This document shows, piece by piece, positions 1 to 6,445 of a stretch of DNA of 16,710 nt (the stretch's first letter is position 1; the number at the start of each line of letters is the position of its first letter). The DNA comes from an uncultured Collinsella sp. (lineage in GTDB: Bacteria > Actinomycetota > Coriobacteriia > Coriobacteriales > Coriobacteriaceae). The stretch lies in assembly GCA_900757705.1 (NCBI GenBank), contig CAAEOW010000031.1, positions 1 through 16,710 on the forward strand, given 5' to 3'. Below the pieces are notes generated by a model. The model worked only from the letters and a program-made list of their open reading frames with translations. It had not been told where the DNA came from and did no database searches. The position numbers were made by a program, and so were the translations under genes.

Positions 1-669
1 CCGCTCCACCACGAAGGCGTTCTCGCACAGGCCACCGGTCAGGTAGTACGGGGCGCCCGCGGCCTGCCCGGCCATGGTCGCCACGCGCGAGACCACGCTG
101 TCGATCACGCCACGTGCGATGTTCTCGCGCGGCTCACCGCGACCGATCAGGCTAATGACCTCACTTTCGGCAAACACCGTGCACATGCTGGAAATCTTGG
201 TAGGCTCGCCGGAACGCGCCAGGTCGGCCATCTGCTGCTGCGAAATGCCCAGGCGATCGGCCATGATCTCCAAAAAGCGCCCCGTGCCAGCGGCGCACTT
301 GTCGTTCATGGCAAACTTGGCCACGCGGCCGCCTTTAAGCTGGATGACCTTGGTGTCCTGGCCCCCCACGTCGATCACGGTGCCGTGATCGCCAAACAGG
401 CGCACGGCACCGGTGCCGTGGCAGGTGATCTCGGTCACGACCTTGTGCGCATAGGGCACGGCAACACGGCCGTAGCCAGTCGCGACCACGCGAGCATCGT
501 CGGCGCACACATCATAGCCGGCCGCTGCCAGTGCCTCGCGCAGCCGCTCGGAAGCATCGACCGAGGAGAACCCGGTGGGCTGCACGCACGTCCACGCCAC
601 CGAACCCTCACCATCGACCACAGCAGCCTTAGCCGCCGTAGACCCGATATCGACCCCGATCCCTATCAT
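1..669 (-). CDS. 2-hydroxyacyl-CoA dehydratase / double-cubane protein activator ATPase (BadF/BadG/HgdC family), partial
   Basis: The first 223 residues are present; the 3' end lies beyond the window. Family role: a homodimeric ASKHA-fold ATPase bridged by one [4Fe-4S] cluster that injects a low-potential electron into a partner double-cubane or 2-hydroxyacyl-CoA dehydratase protein at the cost of ATP. Seen: phosphate-binding DIGST at residues 7-11, second phosphate loop DVGGQDTKVI around 100-109, NDKCAAGTGRFLE with Cys125, and SSMCTVFAESEVISLI with Cys163. These two cysteines are the expected cluster ligands. The ATG at 669 gives the usual N-terminus directly before the first ASKHA strand, and GGAGAG lies just upstream. 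It is the third gene of the minus-strand operon, after two dehydratase-type paralogues, as in the E. coli yjiM-yjiL pair (recalled). A fold-back repeat lies between it and the preceding gene. Confidence 0.95.
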   Translation of the reverse strand, partial: MIGIGVDIGSTAAKAAVVDGEGSVAWTCVQPTGFSSVDASERLREALAAAGYDVCADDARVVATGYGRVAVPYAHKVVTEITCHGTGAVRLFGDHGTVIDVGGQDTKVIQLKGGRVAKFAMNDKCAAGTGRFLEIMADRLGISQQQMADLARSGEPTKISSMCTVFAESEVISLIGRGEPRENIARGVIDSVVSRVATMAGQAAGAPYYLTGGLCENAFVVER

Positions 670-724
670 GGCTCTCTCCTAATCAGCAAGAAAATCAAAC
701 GATCAGACACTGCTGCAACAACGG

Positions 725-836
725 CCCTCTGGCGTCTGAGGTGCCCGAGATTCCGAGCGACAAGCCCGACGAAGCGTACTCAAGGTACGCGAGGAGGGTT
801 GGAGCCGGAAGGTCGGGTGCCTCAGACGTCAGAGGG
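725..836. repeat. Long fold-back element, copy A (in dehydratase operon)
   Basis: Two 24-nt arms, 725-748 and 813-836, are complementary at 21 of 24 positions, and the three exceptions are G-T pairs on the plus strand. Inside are a secondary pairing (TTCCG with CGGAA) and an apical hairpin GCGTAC-TCAAG-GTACGC at 774-790. The right arm overlaps the last codons and stop codon (829-831) of the 387-aa gene. There is no T-run after the stem in the minus direction, so it does not look like a standard terminator. Architecture matches the element at 2031-2132, which occupies the other gap of the operon. Confidence 0.85.
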
Positions 837-1992
837 TTTCGATAAAGGCGGCGATGCGGGTCTCGATCTGGCCCATGTCGCCGTTGCTGTAGTCGGTCTC
901 GATCTTCACATACGGAATACCCGCACCCTCGACGGCCTCCTGCATGCGCGCACTCTCCACATTAAAGGTGTGGCACGCCTGTAGCACGCTCTCTACCACG
1001 CCATCGACATGATACTTCTCGCACATGGCCAGCGTGTATTCCATACGACCGTCGTTGGGCGTCATGACCGAGCAGTTGATGTCCAGGTAGCGGTCGGCGA
1101 TGGCGCGCAGGATATCGGGAGCCTCCGGGTCGATCATCATGGCCGCCGTGCGCTCGCCCGAGCAGTCGTCCATGCACACCACCACGCCGCCGTTAGACTC
1201 GATAGTACGGCCTATCTTGTTGATCACGCCGCCCACCGGGCAGCCGGTGATCAGAATGCGCTTGGCATCCGCCGCAACCGGGCGCTCGCCCGCGTCGTAG
1301 GCCTCGCGCAGCTTGGCAACCTTTTGCTCGAGCTGGTCCGTATAGGCCTCGATATCAAAGCTGAACGTACCGGCGAACATGGTGCTCATCAGGTCGACGC
1401 CGCTCATGGCCGCCGGCTGGTTGGCCTGCAGCGCAAACATCTCGAGCTGGGCAGCACGCAGGCGATTGCGACGACGGACGGCGGCGCGCAGGTCGTCATC
1501 GGTGATCGTAATGCCGTAGAAGTTCTCGAGCTCCTCCTTGAGCAGGCGGCACTCCTCGTACCAGCCTTCACGCTCGTAGGCGCGATCGCGACCCTGCGGC
1601 AGGTGCAGAATGTGCGTGCGCTTGAGCTTGTTGAGCAGCTCGTACATCTTCTTCTTGCCGTCGCAGGTGGTCTCGCCGATGATCATGTCGCTAAAGTACG
1701 TAAACGGGCACTTTTGCGAGTAGGCAAAACCGTAGGTCGACTTGATGAGCGGACACAGGTTTGCCGGCAGTACCTTCTCGGCCTCGGGAATCACCTCATC
1801 GGACGTACCGCACAGAGCGACACTTGCGGCCCCCGCGGCATCGATAATCTCGAGCGGCGTATAGCTGCACAAGAAGCCGACCAGGCGATTACCCGCCTGT
1901 TTGTAATCCTTAACGCGAATAAACGCCGCCTTGCGCTGCTCGTTGAACTCCTCAAACGTGCTGGGCAACGGCTGCTCAATATTTTCCGACAT
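829..1992 (-). CDS. Double-cubane-cluster anaerobic reductase / 2-hydroxyacyl-CoA dehydratase-type protein (YjiM-like)
   Basis: A 387-aa member of the HgdB/FldBC superfamily (COG1775), closest in my memory to E. coli YjiM and to the double-cubane cluster protein (DCCP) group; length matches. These cytoplasmic iron-sulfur proteins receive electrons from an ATPase activator, here encoded next. Seen: LVGFLCSYTPLEII with Cys42, Cys61, NLCPLIKS with Cys80, QKCPF with Cys95, GETTCDGKKKMYE with Cys110, and in the second half ITGCPVGG (Cys251), DDCSG (Cys277), INCSVMTPND (Cys307) and LQACHTF (Cys340). I chose the ATG at 1992, not the longer reading frame up to 2091, because AAGGAG sits 4 nt before it and the extension would be translated repeat sequence. 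Substrate unknown: a dehydratase, or a DCCP-like reductase. Family certain, exact reaction not. Confidence 0.93.
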   Translation of the reverse strand: MSENIEQPLPSTFEEFNEQRKAAFIRVKDYKQAGNRLVGFLCSYTPLEIIDAAGAASVALCGTSDEVIPEAEKVLPANLCPLIKSTYGFAYSQKCPFTYFSDMIIGETTCDGKKKMYELLNKLKRTHILHLPQGRDRAYEREGWYEECRLLKEELENFYGITITDDDLRAAVRRRNRLRAAQLEMFALQANQPAAMSGVDLMSTMFAGTFSFDIEAYTDQLEQKVAKLREAYDAGERPVAADAKRILITGCPVGGVINKIGRTIESNGGVVVCMDDCSGERTAAMMIDPEAPDILRAIADRYLDINCSVMTPNDGRMEYTLAMCEKYHVDGVVESVLQACHTFNVESARMQEAVEGAGIPYVKIETDYSNGDMGQIETRIAAFIETL

Positions 1993-2030
1993 ATAACTCC
2001 TTAACAAACCTTTTAACCGACCTGGGGGAA

Positions 2031-2132
2031 CGGCTTTCCCGGGTGCCCGAGGTTGCCGTGAAAGAGAAGCGCCGCGTACTTTGGTACGCAAACGACGGTT
2101 TGAACGGCAAGATCGGGTGCCTGGGAAAGCCG
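2031..2132. repeat. Long fold-back element, copy B (in dehydratase operon)
   Basis: Arms 2031-2050 and 2113-2132 pair at 17 of 20 positions, with the other three as G-T pairs on the plus strand. Within are a second stem (TTGCCGT with ACGGCAA) and an apical hairpin GCGTAC-TTTG-GTACGC. It shares the GGTGCCCGA/TCGGGTGCC inner arm and the apical hairpin with the element at 725-836, while the outer arm sequence is entirely different yet still self-complementary. It lies between the 427-aa and 387-aa genes, ending about 28 nt upstream of the latter's Shine-Dalgarno. No T-run follows. Confidence 0.85.
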
Positions 2133-2147
2133 CCGGGACGGATAGCC

Positions 2148-3431
2148 CTAAATGGTTTCCAAGAAGGCCTCGATCCTGGTTTGCAGTTGGCCTGCATCTT
2201 CACCGGCGTAGTCGGTCGTGATGTGCATAAACGGAATGCCGGCTTCCTCGGCGGCCTTCTCGACCTGGAAGGACTCCATCTCATAGAGCGTGCAGAACTG
2301 CAGCGCCACGTCCACGATGCCGTCGGCATGCAGGTCCTTGGCCATCTGGACAATGTCCTTCATACGCTGGTCGTTGGGCGTAAAGACGGCGCAGTTGATC
2401 TTAAAGTAGCGCTCGGCGATGGCGTCGAGCATCTCGTCGACCGTCTCGCCGGTCTCGTCGACCAGGTCCTTGTAATAGCGCGAACCCGTGCAGGACTCCT
2501 CGCCCACCACGACGCCGCCGGCCTTCTCGATGAGGTTGAACAGCTTCCAGTTGGGCACGGCCATGGGCGTGCCGGTGTACAGGATGCGCTTGGTCCCCTT
2601 GGGCGCCACGCCCTCGCCGGCCTCGACACGCTGCTCGCACTCAGCCGCCATATCGTTGATGGCTCCGGTCAGACGCGGCGTGTCGTCCATAAAGGCGGCC
2701 TGAACGGTCAGTAGGCTGTCGAGACCGCTAATAGGTGCAGGGTCGGTAGCGCGCGTGGCAGCGAGGCGCTGCAGGGCACGTCGCTTCTCATTGACGGCGT
2801 GGATGGCGGCCTTCAGACGCTCAGGCGTGATCGTGACGCCGCACTCTTCCTCGATCCTGGCGGCGAGTTTCTTGACCTCGGCCTTCCAGGTCACAAGCGT
2901 CGACTCATCGTGTACGTTGGGAATATCCATGACGTACATGTTCTTTTGCGTGGCAAAAAACTCGTAGGCTTTCTTCTTGCCATCGCAGGTGTTCTCGCCT
3001 ACCACTAGGTCACTCGACTCAATGTAGGGGCAGACCTCACCCAGCTTAAAGCCGGCAAAGCTCTTGATAAGCGGACAAGTGTTGCGCGGCAAGTGCTCCT
3101 CGACCTTGTCCGTTGCCCAATCGGCACCCGAGCACAGACCAACGGGAATGCCGTCACAGGCAAGCACGATCTCCTCGGGCACGTACACGCAGAACGAGCC
3201 CACGATTTTGGTGGCCTCGCCGGCCTCCTTCTTGTCGAGCATCTCCTTAATACGGCCGCTGTGGATGTTGGTGGCGACAAAATCCAGGTAGGACGTGGAC
3301 TTGGGGCGATTGTTCTGCGTCAGGAACATGTCGCCGTACATCTGGCCCACGGCACCCAGCAGCATGTCGTGGTCGGCAAGATTCATGCCGAGGCTCTCCC
3401 ACATCGGATGGAAATCAAATTCTTCAGCCAT
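2148..3431 (-). CDS. Second double-cubane / 2-hydroxyacyl-CoA dehydratase-type protein (paralogue)
   Basis: A 427-aa paralogue of the following gene, first in the operon. Seen: a unique N-terminal segment of about 70 residues, then IVGSFCVYVPEEIV (Cys81), Cys92, GLCSGAD (Cys100), RNTCPLIKS (Cys119), EVCPY (Cys134), GENTCDGKKKAYE (Cys149). The second half has GEESCTG (Cys314), INCAVFTPND (Cys347) and LQFCTLYE (Cys380). At the position where the partner has TGCP this protein has TGTP (Thr287), so one second-half cysteine is missing. Start ATG at 3431 has a GAGGGG upstream and fits the family. Because the two genes share one activator they may form a heterodimer like HgdAB/FldBC, or be two separate reductases; the sequence does not decide. 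Cytoplasmic, oxygen-sensitive by family knowledge. Confidence 0.92.
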   Translation of the reverse strand: MAEEFDFHPMWESLGMNLADHDMLLGAVGQMYGDMFLTQNNRPKSTSYLDFVATNIHSGRIKEMLDKKEAGEATKIVGSFCVYVPEEIVLACDGIPVGLCSGADWATDKVEEHLPRNTCPLIKSFAGFKLGEVCPYIESSDLVVGENTCDGKKKAYEFFATQKNMYVMDIPNVHDESTLVTWKAEVKKLAARIEEECGVTITPERLKAAIHAVNEKRRALQRLAATRATDPAPISGLDSLLTVQAAFMDDTPRLTGAINDMAAECEQRVEAGEGVAPKGTKRILYTGTPMAVPNWKLFNLIEKAGGVVVGEESCTGSRYYKDLVDETGETVDEMLDAIAERYFKINCAVFTPNDQRMKDIVQMAKDLHADGIVDVALQFCTLYEMESFQVEKAAEEAGIPFMHITTDYAGEDAGQLQTRIEAFLETI

Positions 3432-3594
3432 GACGGTTCCCCTCTCGAACCAAAAATGAATAGCTACGGTATTGCTGCACGGTGGGTGGCGAAAACCCAG
3501 CCGCGCCTAAACCCGGAATTTTGGGGAACCTGCCTTGCGTTCGGTTATTTAGTTGTGCGTCGTCTCTCCCGGAGCCGTGAACATACCTGCTCAT
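3424..3594 (-). CDS. Possible small ORF (56 aa) overlapping the dehydratase start
   Basis: An open frame beginning ATGAGCAGG with GGAG six bases upstream; its ATG overlaps the stop of the preceding 22-codon ORF (ATATGAGC) and its own stop lies within the first codons of the 427-aa gene (ATGGCTGA). The product is basic and low in hydrophobic residues, with no domain I recognise. Codon choice is less GC-biased than in the neighbours. It may be a coupled leader ORF or only untranslated leader sequence. Confidence 0.22.
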   Translation of the reverse strand: MSRYVHGSGRDDAQLNNRTQGRFPKIPGLGAAGFSPPTVQQYRSYSFLVREGNRHG

Positions 3595-3659
3595 ATGCGA
3601 CTCCGAGCCATATACAGGGCGCGCGCGGCAACGTGGCAAATGTATGTCGTCTGCGGCAT
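3591..3659 (-). CDS. Possible leader peptide (22 aa) with strong ribosome binding site
   Basis: ATG at 3659 is preceded by a near-ideal AAAGGAGG at 3668-3675 with an 8-base spacer, one of the best Shine-Dalgarno sites in the window. The frame runs only 22 codons (MPQTTYICHVAARALYMARS and two more residues) before TGA, which overlaps the next ATG. There is no run of one amino acid that would point to classical attenuation. It could be a regulatory leader peptide in front of the dehydratase operon. Confidence 0.33.
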   Translation of the reverse strand: MPQTTYICHVAARALYMARSRI

Positions 3660-3689
3660 GTGCGCACCCTCCTTTACAAGTTAAGGTCA

Positions 3690-3727
3690 ACTATATCAAC
3701 GGTCATCGACCATGCGAACACCGTTGA
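3690..3727 (-). promoter_or_regulatory. Putative promoter with overlapping dyad operator
   Basis: On the minus strand TATAGT (3690-3695) lies 17 bases downstream of TTCGCA (3713-3718), a fair -10 with a weak -35. An 8-bp inverted repeat TCAACGGT/ACCGTTGA (3696-3703 and 3720-3727, 16-base spacer) covers this promoter, with a smaller nested dyad GGTCATCGACC inside. This is the layout of a transcription factor operator at a promoter. It would drive the leader ORF and dehydratase operon. The regulator is not in the window. Confidence 0.4.
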
Positions 3728-3860
3728 CATTCGTACGACAGCGCCGTGTGTCGTCGTTTAATAAATAATTATCTTGATTGATAAGAGTTTGTCATCCCTC
3801 ATTCGGCGAGCGGCAAGGCAAAGCCGCCGAGGCTTATATCCCCGACGGCATTACCCGGCG

Positions 3861-4931
3861 CTATCGACAAACCAAGTGGATCCTACTCGCATCGAAGTGC
3901 ATGCGCAGCGTCTCGCCTGCTTGCGGTAGCTCATCGACAGGCACGCCCACTTTGTTGACCTTCCACTGCAGGCGCGTCGGCGCGTCGGCGCGCGGCACGT
4001 CCAGCAACACCAGCCGCTCAAAGCGCGAATCGCTCACACGGGCCACGTGCAAATCGTAGCTGTTGCGACCTCGTTCCACGCGATTGTCAACATGGAAGTA
4101 GCTTGCGCGAACGCCCAGGTACGCCACATTATCGGGAACCGCGCGACCCACGTTAAAGGTCATGCCCCAGTCGAGGGCCTCAACTTCTTCGTCGCCGATC
4201 TTGCGCGCCCGGCTTGTGTTCTTGCAGCCCGTCAGGCGCAGCGCCGCCAGCGTCTGCGGACGGCGGACCACGTCCTCGACGGAGCCGGTCTCCTCAACAT
4301 GCCCGTCGTGCATCACACAGATGCACTCGCACAGGCGGCACGCCTCGTCGATGTCGTGACTTACGTAGAGCACGGTACGGTTACAGACGTCGAACAGGTC
4401 GAGCATGTTCTGTTCGAGAGCGCTCTTAAGATACGCATCGAGCGCGCTCATGGGCTCGTCGAACATAAAAATGCCCGGGTGCGCCGCCACCATGCGAGCA
4501 AGCGCCACACGCTGCTGCTGGCCGCCCGAGAGGCGCGCGGGATAGCGGTCGGCGAAATCGGCCAGTCCAAAGATGCCCAGGTAGCGCTCGGCAAGTTGCC
4601 TGCGCGCCAAGACGTCGCCTGCACCCTCAACGCCGGCGCACACGTTATCAGCCACCGTCATGTTGGGAAACAGCTGATAGTTTTGGAACAGCAGGGCACA
4701 CTTGCGCTCCTGGGGCGACAGGTTGATACCCGCCGCCGAGTCAAAAAAGGTCACACCGTTGACGACGATCTTGCCCACGTCGGGCGTCTCCACGCCGGCA
4801 ATGCAGCGCAGCGTGCAGCTCTTGCCGCAACCCGAGGCGCCCAGCAGCGCCACACGCTCCTCGCCGGCCTCAAGCTGCATGTCGAGCATAAACCCGGGAT
4901 AGCGCTTTTTGATATCCAGAACGAGCGACAT
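3861..4931 (-). CDS. modC: Molybdate ABC transporter ATP-binding protein ModC
   Basis: A 356-aa cytoplasmic ATPase that powers molybdate (or tungstate) import through ModB. Seen: Walker A GASGCGKS at 31-38, Q-loop Gln83 (LFQNYQLFP), signature LSGGQQQR at 134-141, Walker B IFMFDEP at 154-160, D-loop SALD and H-loop His192. The last 130 or so residues form the C-terminal accessory region found in ModC-like ATPases, but it is too divergent here for me to confirm MOP/TOBE repeats. Total length agrees with E. coli ModC. The ATG at 4931 lies three bases after the modB stop, with GGGAGG inside the modB 3' end, ten bases upstream. This implies translational coupling. Last gene of modABC. Substrate choice rests on the neighbouring molybdopterin genes and ModA. 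Confidence 0.93.
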   Translation of the reverse strand: MSLVLDIKKRYPGFMLDMQLEAGEERVALLGASGCGKSCTLRCIAGVETPDVGKIVVNGVTFFDSAAGINLSPQERKCALLFQNYQLFPNMTVADNVCAGVEGAGDVLARRQLAERYLGIFGLADFADRYPARLSGGQQQRVALARMVAAHPGIFMFDEPMSALDAYLKSALEQNMLDLFDVCNRTVLYVSHDIDEACRLCECICVMHDGHVEETGSVEDVVRRPQTLAALRLTGCKNTSRARKIGDEEVEALDWGMTFNVGRAVPDNVAYLGVRASYFHVDNRVERGRNSYDLHVARVSDSRFERLVLLDVPRADAPTRLQWKVNKVGVPVDELPQAGETLRMHFDASRIHLVCR

Positions 4932-4934
4932 GGC

Positions 4935-6377
4935 CTATCGACCTCCCTTCGCGACCGCGTCATCGCGCATAAGCTCGGCCAGCGCCTCGCGATCGATTCG
5001 CAGGGCATCGCCGCCCGCCGGGTCGAGCGAATCACCCTGTCCGGCGAGGTCTTTGGCCTGCTTGCGCCCCGCATGGGAAAGGCCCCGCTCGCGATACTTT
5101 TGCGAATGGGCGGTGTACATGTTAATGAACAGGATGACCAGGAAGCTGAACGCAATTACGACCACGACCCAGAAGAGCGCGACCGACGTATTGCCGCCCA
5201 TCCACTCAAAATAGATGGCGATGGGGATGGTCTGCGTAATGCCGGCGTAGTTGCCCGCAAAGAACAGCGTGCAGCCAAACTCTCCCATCGCGCGGGCAAA
5301 GGCGAGGACCGTACCAGCAGCAATAGAAGGCCACCCAAGCGGCATCATAAGCTTGGCAAAGATGCGACGCTCGGACCATCCCAGGGTTCGCGCGGCGTCA
5401 AGCATCTGCGTGTCGAGGCTCTCAAAGGCGCCGAGCGCCGTACGGTAGACCAGGGGGAACGATACCACCACGGCAGAGATCACCGCCGCCGGCCACGTAA
5501 AGACAATCGAGACGCCGTGCGCAATCAGCCACTGGCCCACCCCGGTCGAGCGACCAAACAGCATAAGCAGCAAAAAGCCGCAGACCGTGGGCGGCAACAC
5601 CATGGGGATGGTAAAGACCGAGTCGAGCAGGCCCTTGATGCGACTCGAGGTACCCATAGTCTTCCACGCGGCGAACAGGCCCAGCGCAAGGGAGATCACC
5701 AGGGCAAGGCCGCTCGTTTTAATGGACACCCAAAACGGGCGATAGTCGATGTCGCCCAAAAAGGAGACCAGAGAGGTCAAGGGCCCTTGCTCATCCCGCA
5801 ACATGACAGACGACGCCTCTACCATTTGAGCGCTATCAAGCCAACGCGCGCCGCCCTTGGCATCACCCGAGGCTGATGCAATCACCACATAGCGGTCCCC
5901 ATCCGCACCGCGCTCATCAAAGCCATAGGTATACCCGCCGGCATCAAACGTTGTTTCCGCCGTGACATACCAAGGAAGATCCACGTCCCCCAGCCGCGCA
6001 CCTCCCATGCAGTTTGCGCTGTCGAGGTCACAGACGAGGGCCTTGAGACCCGATACGCACTCGTTGTCCTGCGGATCCAATCCATACTTCTCGACCGCCT
6101 TGGGCGATATCCACGCCACAACGCGATCGGCAGCAGGCGCCACTACAAGGCCCACATCCTCGTCAACGGGAAACCGGTAGCCCTCAGGCTGGCCCTCCAT
6201 GGCACGAGCGGTCCCCTTCGCCAACCGCTCAAAATCCTCGATTCCATAGGAAAGCCCATGAGCGGTCGCAGCAACCTGGGCCCCGTCCTCAGCGTCCCCA
6301 GCAAACGCAAATCCCGGCACCCAGCAAAGCGCGAAGGTCAAAGCACAGGCGACAAGCATGCGGAATCTATTAAGCAC
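4935..6377 (-). CDS. modB: Molybdate ABC transporter permease ModB with large N-terminal extracytoplasmic domain
   Basis: A 480-aa inner membrane permease; ordinary ModB is about 225 aa. The permease part covers roughly residues 215-430: membrane segments begin at FWVSIKTSGLALVISLALG, and the EAA loop is DAARTLGWSERRIFAKLMMP around 327-346, which contacts ModC. Before it comes a signal peptide or anchor (MLNRFRMLVACALTFALCWV, ending near AFA at 24-26) and a polar domain of about 190 residues with Cys107, Cys116 and Cys123, which I do not recognise. A charged tail follows residue 430. I chose GTG at 6377 because GGAG lies six bases upstream and the signal peptide begins right there. The alternative GTG at 6446 overlaps the modA stop but has no ribosome site. 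It sits between modA and modC. Confidence 0.9.
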   Translation of the reverse strand: MLNRFRMLVACALTFALCWVPGFAFAGDAEDGAQVAATAHGLSYGIEDFERLAKGTARAMEGQPEGYRFPVDEDVGLVVAPAADRVVAWISPKAVEKYGLDPQDNECVSGLKALVCDLDSANCMGGARLGDVDLPWYVTAETTFDAGGYTYGFDERGADGDRYVVIASASGDAKGGARWLDSAQMVEASSVMLRDEQGPLTSLVSFLGDIDYRPFWVSIKTSGLALVISLALGLFAAWKTMGTSSRIKGLLDSVFTIPMVLPPTVCGFLLLMLFGRSTGVGQWLIAHGVSIVFTWPAAVISAVVVSFPLVYRTALGAFESLDTQMLDAARTLGWSERRIFAKLMMPLGWPSIAAGTVLAFARAMGEFGCTLFFAGNYAGITQTIPIAIYFEWMGGNTSVALFWVVVVIAFSFLVILFINMYTAHSQKYRERGLSHAGRKQAKDLAGQGDSLDPAGGDALRIDREALAELMRDDAVAKGGR

Positions 6378-6445
6378 GAAAAGCTCCAAGCGAATACAAG
6401 GACGGAGTGAAACACAAAACGATGGAATTATCGCGCCAAGCCGCA

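Larger units (their letters stand above)
3432..3860. promoter_or_regulatory. 429-bp leader/intergenic region upstream of the dehydratase operon
   Basis: This gap between modC and the dehydratase operon holds no clear large gene. On the minus strand it contains a possible promoter and a dyad near 3690-3727, a strong ribosome site at 3668-3675 serving a 22-codon ORF, an overlapping 56-codon frame, and a small hairpin CGGCTGGGT...ACCCACCG near 3480-3505. I compared it by eye with cobalamin, purine and SAM riboswitch consensus elements and saw no match. Downstream of modC a GC hairpin around 3800-3830 lacks a T-run, so no convincing terminator is visible for modC. Confidence 0.5.

Noticed and set aside
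1993..2091. N-terminal extension of the 387-aa reductase to a start at 2091
   Set aside because: The extension reads through the fold-back repeat; the ATG at 1992 has a good AAGGAG and matches the YjiM-type N-terminus.
3432..3690. Cobalamin or other known riboswitch in the dehydratase leader
   Set aside because: A GCCACC stretch recalls a B12 box but the surrounding conserved blocks are not visible.
3795..3835. Terminator after modC
   Set aside because: A GC hairpin (TCGGCGGC...GCCGCTCGCCGA) is present on the minus strand but is followed by ATGAGGGATG and not a T-run.
4047..5876. 609-codon open frame on the plus strand
   Set aside because: It is antisense to modC and modB, which have clear motifs. 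Its translation is Arg/His/Gln-rich with no domain.
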